From: Chryseobacterium sp.
GTDB lineage: Bacteria > Bacteroidota > Bacteroidia > Flavobacteriales > Weeksellaceae
Assembly (NCBI GenBank): GCA_003248755.1
Contig: QFQW01000003.1
Location: 25,429 to 89,428, forward strand
Reading direction: 5' to 3'
Length of the DNA: 64,000 bases
Positions 25,803 through 34,414 of the stretch are shown in pieces. The translations under genes were made by a program, and so were the position numbers. Below the pieces are notes generated by a model that saw only the letters and a program-made list of their open reading frames with translations, made no database searches and had not been told where the DNA came from. Numbering within the stretch: position 1 is the stretch's first letter; each line of letters begins with the position of its first letter.

Positions 25803-27125
25803 ATGAAATCCTTATACCTAAATAACAAATTTTTCTTCGCCCTCTTCGGCGTGGGATTTTGCTATGTTTTGGCATTTTTCTTTCCATTTGTGATGTGGAT
25901 TGCCAACTCATTATTAATTTTTGTTTTATTGTTGACTATCGTTGATTTTCTAATTCTTTTCCTAAATAATGAAGGAATTAATGCCCAAAGAATCTTGCCG
26001 GAAAAACTTTCTAATGGCGATGAAAATTCTGTGAAAGTAGATATTAGAAATAATTATAATTTTAATATCAATACGAAAATCATTGACGAAATTCCTTTTC
26101 AGTTTCAAAAAAGAGATTTTTTGATCAAGAAAAGTATTGAAAGTGGAAACAATATCTATTTCGAATATATACTTGAACCAAAAGAACGTGGTGAATACAG
26201 TTTTGGAAATCTGAATATTTATGTTAATTCTCCGATTGGTTTGGTTTCCAGAAGATTCACATTTCAGAAAGATGCGATGTTACCAAGTTACCCGTCGTTT
26301 ATTCATCTCAGAAAATATGAATTGATGGCGCTTCAAAACGAATTTCTATTAGGCGGAATCAAAAAAATCCGAAAGTTGGGACACACAATCGAATTCGAAC
26401 AGATTCGGGATTATGTTCAAGGTGATGACATCAGAAGTATCAATTGGAAAGCGACTTCCAAAACCAGCAAATTGATGGTCAACCAGTTTCAGGATGAAAA
26501 ATCGCAACGAATCATGATGTTGATTGACAAAGGCAGAACAATGAAAATGCCTTTCAATGGATTGAGTTTGCTGGATTATTCCATTAATGCAACAATGGCG
26601 TTGTCTCACATTATTCTGAAAAAAGGCGACCGGGCCGGACTGATGACTTTTGCTAAAAAAACTGAAAATAAAGTTACAGCAGACAACAAATCCGGACAAC
26701 TGAAAAAGATTTCGGAAACGCTTTATAATGTTCAAACCGATTTTTTTGAAAGTGATTTTGGAAGATTATATCAGGATATAAAATTTCATTTGACTCAAAG
26801 AAGCTTGGTCTTATTATTCACTAATTTCGAGACTTTGGATGCATTGAATCGTCAATTAAAATATCTGAGAGGAATTGCCAAAAACCATTTGCTTGTAGTT
26901 GTTTTCTTTAAGAATTCCGAAGTTCATAAATTACTCAACACCAATCCGGAAAATATGCAGGAAATCTATGACGAAATCATCGCAGAAAAATTTGAGTTCG
27001 AGAAAAAGCTGATTATACAGGAACTGAGAAAATATGGGATTTTCAGCATTTATACACTTCCCGAAAATCTCAACATAGAAGTTATCAATAAATATCTGGA
27101 GATAAAAGCGAGGGGAATTTTGTAA
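25803..27125 (+). CDS. DUF58 domain protein
   Basis: 440 residues. Two N-terminal membrane helices (about residues 10-55) are followed by a beta-rich segment and the DUF58 domain with the conserved GDDIRSINWKATSKTSKLMV and FQDEKSQRIMMLIDKGRTMK, a VWA-like fold with a partial MIDAS. It is the expected MoxR partner. The cluster RDD, SpoIIM, DUF4129, DUF4350, MoxR, DUF58 is complete in this window apart from the two insertions. Confidence 0.93.
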   Translation: MKSLYLNNKFFFALFGVGFCYVLAFFFPFVMWIANSLLIFVLLLTIVDFLILFLNNEGINAQRILPEKLSNGDENSVKVDIRNNYNFNINTKIIDEIPFQFQKRDFLIKKSIESGNNIYFEYILEPKERGEYSFGNLNIYVNSPIGLVSRRFTFQKDAMLPSYPSFIHLRKYELMALQNEFLLGGIKKIRKLGHTIEFEQIRDYVQGDDIRSINWKATSKTSKLMVNQFQDEKSQRIMMLIDKGRTMKMPFNGLSLLDYSINATMALSHIILKKGDRAGLMTFAKKTENKVTADNKSGQLKKISETLYNVQTDFFESDFGRLYQDIKFHLTQRSLVLLFTNFETLDALNRQLKYLRGIAKNHLLVVVFFKNSEVHKLLNTNPENMQEIYDEIIAEKFEFEKKLIIQELRKYGIFSIYTLPENLNIEVINKYLEIKARGIL

Positions 27126-27158
27126 ATTTGAAGTAAGAATGAATTAATTACGCAAACA

Positions 27159-27234
27159 CTTCGACTCCGCTCAGTGTGACATCTCTAATATTAGCCTGTC
27201 AAATTCAGCAGTGTCAGTCTGAGCGGAGTCGAAG
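27159..27234. repeat. perfect-stem-like inverted repeat with CTTCGACTCCGCTCAG arms
   Basis: The left arm (27159-27181) and right arm (27212-27234) are 23-nt reverse complements with two mismatches, separated by 30 nt. The arm carries CTTCGACTCCGCTCAG, a word I recall from many Bacteroidota intergenic regions. It lies between DUF58 and osmC and could fold in RNA of either strand. Confidence 0.75.
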
Positions 27235-27279
27235 ACTTAGATATAATAAAGGACAAATCATATTTAATTTAAAAGAAAA

Positions 27280-27702
27280 ATGAAAATTACACTTAATAGA
27301 ATCAATGATGATTTCTTATTCGAATGTTCCAATGAACAAGGCAACTCAATCCTTTTAGACAACACGACTTTACCTGGCGCAAAAGGTGTGTCTCCAATGC
27401 AGTCGGTTCTGATGGCCGTTGCCGGTTGTAGCGGAATAGATGTGGTCTCGATTCTGAAAAAACAACGTCAGACGATTACGGATTTCAAAGCGGAAGTTGA
27501 AGGCGAAAGAGTTCAGGTAGGTGAAGCAAAACCTTTCAAATCTATCAAAGTGAAATTTTTCCTCGAAGGCGAAATCGACCCGAAAAAAGCTAAAAAAGCA
27601 GCAGAATTATCTTTCGAAAAATACTGCTCAGTTTCAAAAACATTGGAGCCAAATGTTGAAATCACTTATGAAGTCAGCGTGAACGGAGAAGTTGTGCAAT
27701 AG
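27280..27702 (+). CDS. OsmC/Ohr family protein
   Basis: 140 residues, typical for OsmC. The two redox cysteines are in AVAGCSGIDVVSILKKQ and SFEKYCSVSKTL, the pattern used by OsmC and Ohr to reduce organic hydroperoxides with dihydrolipoyl-type donors. The sequence is closer to the OsmC/YhfA subgroup than to Ohr, which is inference. It is monocistronic, lying between two inverted-repeat elements; the right-hand repeat begins at its stop codon. Confidence 0.9.
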   Translation: MKITLNRINDDFLFECSNEQGNSILLDNTTLPGAKGVSPMQSVLMAVAGCSGIDVVSILKKQRQTITDFKAEVEGERVQVGEAKPFKSIKVKFFLEGEIDPKKAKKAAELSFEKYCSVSKTLEPNVEITYEVSVNGEVVQ

Positions 27703-27770
27703 AGTTTGAGCGTCTTAGAGTAGGAGAGAATCAAAACTCACTAAATCCTAAAACGCTCCCACACTCCAAC
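27702..27770. repeat. solo inverted-repeat pair of the type that flanks the S23 gene at 57056
   Basis: The left arm (27702-27728, starting GAGTTTGAGCGTCTTAG) agrees in 22 of 27 positions with the reverse complement of 57454-57480, just after the second S23 gene. The right arm (27741-27770) is an inverted, degenerate copy (reverse complement contains GGGAGCGTTTTAG). No gene lies between the arms. Confidence 0.6.
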
Positions 27771-27773
27771 TTA

Positions 27774-30380
27774 TTATCGACTGGAAAGTCTCGGCTGAAT
27801 CAACTTCGCAACTGTCGAAGTCCATCCCGTTTGATGAGAAGCACCAACACCGCGACCATTATCGCCGTGAAAATATTCGAAGAACATAATATAATCCTTG
27901 AAATTTGGGTCTTGATTGAATTTCTCAACGCCACCATTGAATGCCCTGTTCCCGTTTTCATCTTTCAGGAAAATCTTACAAAGCCTGTCGCTGATATCTT
28001 TGGAAACTTCTTCCAGATTTTTATATTCGCCGCTTCCTTTTGGATATTCTATTTTTAAGGAATCACCGAAAAAGAAATCAAAACGTTGTAAACTCTCAAC
28101 AATCAGGAAATTGATTGGGAACCAAATCGGTCCACGCCAGTTGCTGTTGCCGCCAAACATTCGGCTATCACTTTCTGCAGGCGTGTAATAAACCACGTGT
28201 TCCTGTCCGTGAACTGTGAATCGGAAAGGATTTTCTTCATAAACCTTAGACATTGCACGGATTCCGTAATCGCTGAGGAATTCAGATTCATCAACCAGTC
28301 TGTCAAGAACTTTCGTCAATCTTGTTTTTCTGAGGATACTCAAAAGATGCTTGTTTCCTTCGCCTTCAACGTACCATTGAGAAACCAGTTTTGTCAATTC
28401 TTGTTTGTTTTTCAGAATCCATTCCATTCTTTTTTTGAATTCCGGAAGTTTTTCCAAAAGGCTGTGTTCCACAACTTCCACAGCAAACATCGGAATCAAT
28501 CCGACAATACTTCGCAGTTTCAGATTTACACTGTCTCCATTTGACAATTGAAGCAAATCATAGAAAAATCCGTCTTCTTCATTCCAAAGTCCTTGCTTGC
28601 CTTCACCAATATTTTCCATTGCTTCAGCGATATAAAGATAATGCTCGAAGAACTTAATCGCCATATCTTCATAAACCGGATTGTAGGTTGCCAGTTCCAT
28701 TGCGATACGCATCATATTCAGCGCATACATGGCCATCCAACTTGTCCCATCGGCTTGTTCCAGATGTTCGCCGTCGCCCAATTCCATATTTCTATCGAAG
28801 GCTCCGATGTTATCCAGACCAAGGAATCCACCTCCAAAAAGGTTGTTTCCGTTGTAATCTTTTCGGTTAACCCACCATGTGAAATTCAATAATAACTTCT
28901 GAAAAACCCTTTCCAGAAAAGCCAAGTCAGGTTTTCCATTATTCTTTTCATCGATTTTAAAAACCCGGAAAGTTGCCCAGGCGTGAACCGGTGGATTAAC
29001 GTCATCAAAATTCCATTCATAAGCCGGAACCTGACCATTCGGATGCATATACCATTCCTTCGTTAAAGTAATCAATTGATTCTTAGCAAATTCCGAATCA
29101 ATCACACTGAAACTCACGCAATGAAATGCCAAATCCCAAGTCGCATACCAAGGATATTCCCACTTGTCGGGCATCGATATAATATCTTTGTTATGAAGAT
29201 GTTCCCAGTTGCTGTTTCGTACAAAACCTTTTCGTTGGATTGGGAAATTCGGGTCGCCTTTCAGCCATTTTCCGATGTTGTAATGATAAAATTGTTTGTT
29301 CCAAAGCAAACCTGCAAAAGCCTGTCTTTGAACATTCTTCTCGTCTTCGTCATCGATGTCTTTTTGGATGTTGGCGTAAAATTCGTCGGCTTCTTGTTTT
29401 CGTCTCGAAACAATTTCATCAAAATCCCAGAACGCATCCTCCATAATATGGGGCGACAATCGGAATTCGAAAACTTTATTACTATTTGCTTCTATGATTT
29501 CTTCACAATGAAGAGATGCTTTTGTCCCAGTTTTGGAAGGATTAACTGTATCAAGCCCTTTCGTAATATATTGATTGATTCCGTCCTTGAAAAAACCTTC
29601 TGTTTTCGGAAGATTGAATAACCTTGCGCGATTCGTTTCATTCTCACAAAACAAGGCATCCGCATTTCTATTTCTGGAATATAATTTCTTAATACTAAGA
29701 CTATTATGATGAACATCTATTTCGCCTTGTTTAGAAAAACCGAGTTGCCCTTTGTAATCATTATAACCCCACATCCAGTTATTTCTATACCAGATTGTTG
29801 GCAAAACCACGATTGGAGCGGGCTGATTACTCCTGTTATGAACATCGATTCTTACTAAGAAATCATCCTCGCCGGCTTTCGCATATTCAATGAAAATATC
29901 AAAATATTCATCGTTGTCGAAAATTCCCGTATCAAATATTTCATATTCCGGGTCTTTATTGGAACGTTGCGCATTCGTATTAATGAGGTCATCGTACGGA
30001 AACGCATTGATTGGATATTTATAAACCATCTTCATATAGCTATGAGACGGCGTATTGTCCAGATAATAAAAAATCTCCTTGATATCTTCGCCGTGATTTC
30101 CCTGATAATTACTCAGTCCGAAAAAACGTTCCTTGACTCTGCAATCATTTTTATTCCAAAAAGAAAAGGCAAAGCACAATTGCTGTTTTTCGTCCGAGAT
30201 TCCTGCGATGCCTTCTTCTGCCCAGCGGTAGGTCCATGCTTCCGCCATGTCGTGACCGGTAAATCCCCATGCATCCCCGTTGGTGCTGTAATCTTCACGT
30301 ACATTTCCCCATTGGCGGTGGCTCACGTAAGGTCCCCACTTTTTCCAATTCGGATTTTTTAATTTTTCTTCTTCATTCAT
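27774..30380 (-). CDS. GH63-like / MGH1-type glycoside hydrolase
   Basis: 868 residues from ATG 30378-30380 (MNEEEKLKNPNWKKWGPY). The frame is open 20 codons further to 30440, but that extension has a low-complexity basic composition and is not needed. An N-terminal beta-sandwich region (1-350) is followed by an (alpha/alpha)6 barrel with WEYPWYATWDLAFHCVSF, GNNLFGGGFLGLDNIGAFDR and NWRGPIWFPINF, the usual signs of the glucosidase I-like GH63/MGH1 group, which cleaves terminal alpha-glucosides. No signal peptide, so cytosolic. Substrate is unknown; glucosylglycerate- or oligosaccharide-type sugars are possibilities. Confidence 0.88.
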   Translation of the reverse strand: MNEEEKLKNPNWKKWGPYVSHRQWGNVREDYSTNGDAWGFTGHDMAEAWTYRWAEEGIAGISDEKQQLCFAFSFWNKNDCRVKERFFGLSNYQGNHGEDIKEIFYYLDNTPSHSYMKMVYKYPINAFPYDDLINTNAQRSNKDPEYEIFDTGIFDNDEYFDIFIEYAKAGEDDFLVRIDVHNRSNQPAPIVVLPTIWYRNNWMWGYNDYKGQLGFSKQGEIDVHHNSLSIKKLYSRNRNADALFCENETNRARLFNLPKTEGFFKDGINQYITKGLDTVNPSKTGTKASLHCEEIIEANSNKVFEFRLSPHIMEDAFWDFDEIVSRRKQEADEFYANIQKDIDDEDEKNVQRQAFAGLLWNKQFYHYNIGKWLKGDPNFPIQRKGFVRNSNWEHLHNKDIISMPDKWEYPWYATWDLAFHCVSFSVIDSEFAKNQLITLTKEWYMHPNGQVPAYEWNFDDVNPPVHAWATFRVFKIDEKNNGKPDLAFLERVFQKLLLNFTWWVNRKDYNGNNLFGGGFLGLDNIGAFDRNMELGDGEHLEQADGTSWMAMYALNMMRIAMELATYNPVYEDMAIKFFEHYLYIAEAMENIGEGKQGLWNEEDGFFYDLLQLSNGDSVNLKLRSIVGLIPMFAVEVVEHSLLEKLPEFKKRMEWILKNKQELTKLVSQWYVEGEGNKHLLSILRKTRLTKVLDRLVDESEFLSDYGIRAMSKVYEENPFRFTVHGQEHVVYYTPAESDSRMFGGNSNWRGPIWFPINFLIVESLQRFDFFFGDSLKIEYPKGSGEYKNLEEVSKDISDRLCKIFLKDENGNRAFNGGVEKFNQDPNFKDYIMFFEYFHGDNGRGVGASHQTGWTSTVAKLIQPRLSSR

Positions 30381-30497
30381 TGTTCTAATTATTTTTCGAG
30401 AATAATTATTCTTTTTATTAGGAGCAACACGGTTGTACATTTGTTAGAACATTCCAACCCGCTGTCCACTATATCTTTTTTGTTTTTCAGGCGCTTT

Positions 30498-30523
30498 GTC
30501 ATTCCGAACAAAGAGAGGAATCT
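30498..30523 (+). repeat. GTCATTC-type repeat arm
   Basis: GTCATTCCGAACAAAG followed by GAGGAATCT, same pattern as the arms at 7855-7916 and 37275-37300. Upstream of the glycosidase gene. Confidence 0.6.
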
Positions 30524-30529
30524 AAAAAA

Positions 30530-30577
30530 AACAAAAAAGGATGCCGTTCCCATCGGGGCTATGTTGAGGTTTGTCCC
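30530..30577 (-). repeat. CCCCGATGGGAACGG element
   Basis: On the minus strand the sequence contains AGCCCCGATGGGAACGGCAT followed by CCTTTTTTG. I recall closely similar elements scattered in flavobacterial genomes. A short GATG/CATC stem followed by a T run gives it a terminator-like look for the SDR gene upstream. No second copy in this window. Confidence 0.4.
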
Positions 30578-30588
30578 TTCTTTCAACG

Positions 30589-30778
30589 GATAAATGATAG
30601 TCGATAAATGATAATAAGAATAAGTCATTTAAAAAACATTTTCCAAATTACCATCCGCTTAAAAAATCGATTCATCGGTTCTCTGCTTTCTTAAAATTCT
30701 TCGCCCTCAAAAAATCTTTGCGATTAAAAAACCACAGCGAATCAATCATTTATCACTTATCATTCATCATTTATAATC
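30589..30778. repeat. inverted arrays of GATAAATGATA words
   Basis: The gap between the glycosidase and SDR genes (30381-30776) holds no gene. Besides the two elements at 30498 and 30530 it has an array of GATAAATGATA words at 30589-30618 and an inverted array (TCATTTATCACTTATCATTC) at 30742-30778, with about 120 nt of unremarkable AT-rich sequence between. Confidence 0.45.
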
Positions 30779-31583
30779 ACCCGTTGTCCGCAAAACTTTC
30801 CAGCGTCGTCATTCCACCATCCACATAGATACTCGCTCCGGTAATATAATCCGAATAATCACTCGCCAAAAATACGGCTAAATTTCCAATATCTTCCGGC
30901 TGTCCGATTCTGTCATACGGAATCAGCGTCATTAGTGCATCCAGAGATTTTTGATTATCCCAAGCCGATTTATTGATTGGCGTTTGGATGGCGCCCGGAC
31001 AAATATTATTCACACGGATTTTCTGTTTTCCATATTCCTGAGCCAGCGTTTGCATCAGCATTCTGAGCGCACCTTTGCTGGAAGCATAATTAGCATGTCC
31101 GGCCCACGGGATTGTTTCGTGAACACTACTGATATTGATGATTTTTCCCAACGCTTTGGATTTTTCGGTCATTCCACGTTTCAGGAATTCTTTAATGGCT
31201 TCTCTTGAACAGAGAAATTGACCGGTCAGATTCACATCAATTACTTTTTGCCATTGAGCAAGGGTCATTTCTACAAAAGGTGCATCTTGTTGCAAACCTG
31301 CATTATTAATGAGAATATCTACAGTTCCGTATTTATCAATAGTCGTTTGGAACATTGCCAGAACTTGGTCTTCCTTACTCACATCACATTGAATGATAAA
31401 ACCTTCGCCTCCGTTTTCTTCAATCGTTTTCAGCGTTTCTTCCGCTTCCGGAAGAGAATGCTCGGATGAATGATTGACGATAACGATTGCTCCGGATTTT
31501 GCCAGACTGATGGCAATTCCTTTTCCTATTCCGCTGCTAGAGCCCGTGACAATAGCCACTTGTTTATTAAGATTGATATTCAT
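30777..31583 (-). CDS. SDR family oxidoreductase (glucose 1-dehydrogenase-like)
   Basis: 268 residues, classical short-chain dehydrogenase. The cofactor motif VTGSSSGIGKG (TGxxxGxG) is near residue 14, NNAG in DILINNAGLQ, the catalytic Ser in INISSVH and YASSK (YxxxK), then PGAIQTP and a C-terminal YITGASIYVDGGMT. The glucose 1-dehydrogenase subgroup is the best guess (NHSSEHSLPEAEETL after beta2 suggests NADP preference). It lies upstream of and co-directional with the glycosidase, so a joint role in glucose-type sugar handling is possible, but the 396-nt gap argues against one tight operon. Confidence 0.9.
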   Translation of the reverse strand: MNINLNKQVAIVTGSSSGIGKGIAISLAKSGAIVIVNHSSEHSLPEAEETLKTIEENGGEGFIIQCDVSKEDQVLAMFQTTIDKYGTVDILINNAGLQQDAPFVEMTLAQWQKVIDVNLTGQFLCSREAIKEFLKRGMTEKSKALGKIINISSVHETIPWAGHANYASSKGALRMLMQTLAQEYGKQKIRVNNICPGAIQTPINKSAWDNQKSLDALMTLIPYDRIGQPEDIGNLAVFLASDYSDYITGASIYVDGGMTTLESFADNG

Positions 31584-31694
31584 TGTTTATTTTTTTGGTG
31601 AATGTTCTTAAGCAAATATTATACACAATTGCTGTTATAAATTTCTTAAAATTAATTGTTAACAAAAAATTGATGTAGAGAAATTTTCATACAA

Positions 31695-31727
31695 TTTGGA
31701 ACTAATGCAATTTCTTGTCTATCTTTG
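31695..31727 (+). promoter_or_regulatory. promoter of the SAM-riboswitch methionine operon
   Basis: -33 TTTG (31695-31698), 21-nt spacer, -7 TATCTTTG (31720-31727). Transcription would start near 31734, about 26 nt before the riboswitch. Confidence 0.7.
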
Positions 31728-31759
31728 CGCACAGATTTGTTCATTTACATATTGAAAAT

Positions 31760-31863
31760 GTTATCGAGAAAGGTGGAGAGATTAGACTCTGTGAAACCTT
31801 GGCAACCCTTTGGAAACGAAGAAGGTGCTAAATTCTATCCTGAAGTTTTCGGGAAAAGATAAC
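31760..31863 (+). promoter_or_regulatory. SAM-I (S-box) riboswitch
   Basis: The S-box signature is clear: P1 5' strand GTTATC (31760-31765) pairs with GATAAC (31858-31863); then GAGAAAGGTGGAGAGATTAG, GTGAAACCTTGGCAACC, AAGGTGCTAAATTC and a P4 hairpin (TCCTGAA 31838-31844 with TTCGGGA 31848-31854). SAM-I aptamers bind S-adenosylmethionine and switch off methionine genes. A competing 7-bp helix, CGGGAAA (31850-31856) with TTTCCCG (31880-31886), would break P4. The weak CTAC/GTAG hairpin at 31875-31889 followed by a T-rich stretch could be the terminator in the bound state; that part is inference. Confidence 0.93.
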
Positions 31864-31916
31864 CCAGACATTTACTACATTTCCCGTAGCATTTTCAATT
31901 TTTTACAAAACAAAAA

Positions 31917-32864
31917 TTGGAAGACAAGCTACAACATATCAACATTCAAGACTTCGAAACTCTGAACGGAAAAGTTCTCGATATCCCATTAAGCTATCAG
32001 CTTTTTGGAAAAGAACTATATTCGGCTCCGATTGTTTTAATTAATCACGCCTTGACAGGAAACTCTGATGTTGCCGGAGAAAACGGCTGGTGGAAATCTC
32101 TGGTTGGAGAAGGGAAAATTATTGATACGAGTCAATTTACAATTATTTCTTTCAATATTCCCGGAAATGGGTTTGACGGATTTTTCATCGATAATTACGA
32201 AGATTTCACAGCGAAGGATATTGCATCTATTTTTCTGCAAGGATTAAAGAACCTGAAAATCGAAAAACTATTTGCATTGGTTGGTGGTTCTGTTGGCGGT
32301 TCTATCGGTTGGGAAATGCTGACTTTGCAGAATGATTTAGCAGAAAGATTCATCCCGATTGCAACAGATTTCAAAACGTCGGATTGGTTACATTCTCAAT
32401 GTCTGGTTCAGAAATTTCTTTTGGAATCAGAAGAAAAGCCTCTTGAAAAAGCCAGAGTCCACGCAATGCTATGCTATAGAACACCAGAATCTCTTAATTC
32501 AAGATTTAACCGAGAAATAGATTCTGAGAAACAAATTCTGAAATCTCACGACTGGCTCAACTTCCATGGCAATCGATTAAACGAAAGATTTAGTTTAAAA
32601 GCTTACCGGCTCGTTAATCATCTTCTGATGAACATCAACGGAAGGGAAACGGAATTGGAAAATATCAATGCGGAAATTCATTTGATAGCGGTAGATACAG
32701 ACCTTTTTTACCCGGCTTTTGAAATTAAAAATACATACCGATTTTTAAAAAATAAAAACAAAAACGCTCATTATCACGAGATTAATTCCATCCACGGGCA
32801 CGACGCTTTTCTAATGGAATACGAACAGCTTAACACAATTTTAAAACCTATTTTTTTGAACTGA
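31917..32864 (+). CDS. metX: homoserine O-acetyltransferase-like alpha/beta hydrolase (MetX)
   Basis: 315 residues. Acylates homoserine for methionine synthesis. The alpha/beta-hydrolase triad is visible: nucleophile Ser125 in VGGSVGGSIGWE, Asp260 or 262 in VDTDLFYP, His295 in IHGHDAFLM. NHALTGNSDVAGENGWW is a MetX-type oxyanion region. It is shorter than typical MetX (about 350-380) because the lid is reduced. The start is TTG at 31917, the only sensible initiator in frame before the conserved region. First gene after the SAM riboswitch; overlaps the next gene by one base. Acetyl versus succinyl donor cannot be told from sequence. Confidence 0.88.
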   Translation: MEDKLQHINIQDFETLNGKVLDIPLSYQLFGKELYSAPIVLINHALTGNSDVAGENGWWKSLVGEGKIIDTSQFTIISFNIPGNGFDGFFIDNYEDFTAKDIASIFLQGLKNLKIEKLFALVGGSVGGSIGWEMLTLQNDLAERFIPIATDFKTSDWLHSQCLVQKFLLESEEKPLEKARVHAMLCYRTPESLNSRFNREIDSEKQILKSHDWLNFHGNRLNERFSLKAYRLVNHLLMNINGRETELENINAEIHLIAVDTDLFYPAFEIKNTYRFLKNKNKNAHYHEINSIHGHDAFLMEYEQLNTILKPIFLN

Positions 32865-34402
32865 TGACAGACAAGAACGCAATTAATATTTATAGAAACA
32901 AAGCTTTGGTGAATTTCGAAGGGAAGGACTTTCTTGGACAGATAGGCGTGGATTCACGCATTTTTCAGGCTCTGAATGGAGGAGGAATCAGCGTTGGTGT
33001 CATTTCCCAGCAAGCCATTGAAAATGGGATTTCTGTTCTTGTAGATGAGAATGATGCTTCTGATGCAGTTGATTTTCTAAATAAAGAATTCGAAAAAGAG
33101 AAAGCAAAAGGCCAAGTCAGCAATATTTATAGTGTTGAAAATCTAAGCGCTATCGGGTTTGTTTCTGATAATTATAATAAGATTTTATCGGAGCTTCAGA
33201 GAAATAAGATTTATCCTTTGTTATTAAGCCAAATCGCATCTGCCGGAAGAGTGAACATTGTTGTAACAGCAAACCAAACTGAAATTACAAAAAATATCAT
33301 CGAGACCGAAATCTACGGCAAACCAAAAACCGTTCATCTCGCTTTGATTGGTCACGGTAATGTTGGCGGAACTTTGGTAGAGCAGATTCTGGATTCAGCT
33401 TACGATATTCTGAATCGTAAAAGAGTGGATTTGAAAATCGTTGCCATTGCCAATTCCAGGAAGATTGCCTTTAACAAAGCTGGTTTCGGAAGTGATTGGA
33501 GACAAAAAATCAAATATTCCACAACAGATTCAAGCGTAGATTCTTTGGTGGATTTTGCAAAAGAACATCACTTGGAAAATCTTGTAATGGTAGATAACAC
33601 GGCAAGCAAAGATTTTGTTAAAAATTATCCGGTTTTTGTGGAGAATGGATTTGATGTCGTGGGTTCCAACAAAATCTATAACACACTACCCATCTCAGAA
33701 TATCGAAATTTCAGGAAATTATTAGAAAAAAATAAAAAGAAATACCTCTATGAAACCAATGTTGGTGCAGGTTTACCTCTAATTGATACAATTAAATTAT
33801 TGCATCTTTCAGGAGAAAATATTACAAGAATCAAAGGTGTTTTTTCCGGAACATTAAGTTATGTTTTCAATAATTTTTCGCTTCGTAACGATAAATTCTC
33901 AACCATTATCAACGAAGCTCTGGAAAAAGGTTTTACCGAACCGGACCCACGCGAAGATTTATCTGGAAATGATGTCGCAAGAAAATTGTTGATTCTGGCA
34001 AGAGAGCTGGATTTGATTAATGAATTTGATGACATCAATATTCAGAATCTTGTTCCGGAAACTCTGCTGTCTGTTTCTAAAGAAGAATTCCTTTCAAGAT
34101 TGCAAGAACTGGATTCAGAATACCAGAACATCAAAGAAAATCAGCAACCTGACCACGTATTAAGATATGTCGGCGATTTGCACGGCGATTTACAAAAAGA
34201 AAAAGGAGAGTTGGATGTCAAATTAATTTCTGTGCCAGCCAATTCGGCATTAGGACAACTTAAAGGTTCCGATTCTATTTTCGAAATCTACACAGAAAGT
34301 TATGGTGAGAATCCAATTGTCATTATGGGAGCCGGAGCCGGAGCCAAGGTGACTGCAAGAGGCGTTTTCGGAGATATTTTAAGACTTAGCGAAACAAAAT
34401 AA
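32864..34402 (+). CDS. ACT-domain homoserine dehydrogenase without aspartokinase domain
   Basis: 512 residues. Residues 10-150 look like the tandem ACT regulatory domains of ThrA-type enzymes (VNFEGKDFLGQIGVDSRIF, NLSAIGFVSDNYNKILSELQ). From about 155 there is a full homoserine dehydrogenase: NAD-binding ALIGHGNVGGTLV (163-169 GHGNVGG), VDNTASKDF, YETNVGAGLPLIDT, GVFSGTLSYVFNNF and EPDPREDLSGNDVARK. The aspartate kinase catalytic domain that normally precedes the ACT part is absent. It reduces aspartate semialdehyde to homoserine, presumably dedicated to methionine, since it overlaps metX and lies under the SAM riboswitch. The ACT ligand is unknown. Confidence 0.9.
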   Translation: MTDKNAINIYRNKALVNFEGKDFLGQIGVDSRIFQALNGGGISVGVISQQAIENGISVLVDENDASDAVDFLNKEFEKEKAKGQVSNIYSVENLSAIGFVSDNYNKILSELQRNKIYPLLLSQIASAGRVNIVVTANQTEITKNIIETEIYGKPKTVHLALIGHGNVGGTLVEQILDSAYDILNRKRVDLKIVAIANSRKIAFNKAGFGSDWRQKIKYSTTDSSVDSLVDFAKEHHLENLVMVDNTASKDFVKNYPVFVENGFDVVGSNKIYNTLPISEYRNFRKLLEKNKKKYLYETNVGAGLPLIDTIKLLHLSGENITRIKGVFSGTLSYVFNNFSLRNDKFSTIINEALEKGFTEPDPREDLSGNDVARKLLILARELDLINEFDDINIQNLVPETLLSVSKEEFLSRLQELDSEYQNIKENQQPDHVLRYVGDLHGDLQKEKGELDVKLISVPANSALGQLKGSDSIFEIYTESYGENPIVIMGAGAGAKVTARGVFGDILRLSETK

Positions 34403-34414
34403 AAAATTCAGAAA

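Noticed and set aside
29076..29621. 181-codon antisense frame inside the glycosidase gene
   Set aside because: The opposite strand encodes conserved GH63-type motifs; the shadow frame has no homology-like pattern and no start context.
30441..31583. CRISPR-like arrays in the repeat-rich gaps (10187-10255, 30589-30778)
   Set aside because: The repeats are short, degenerate and without regular spacers; no cas genes are present.
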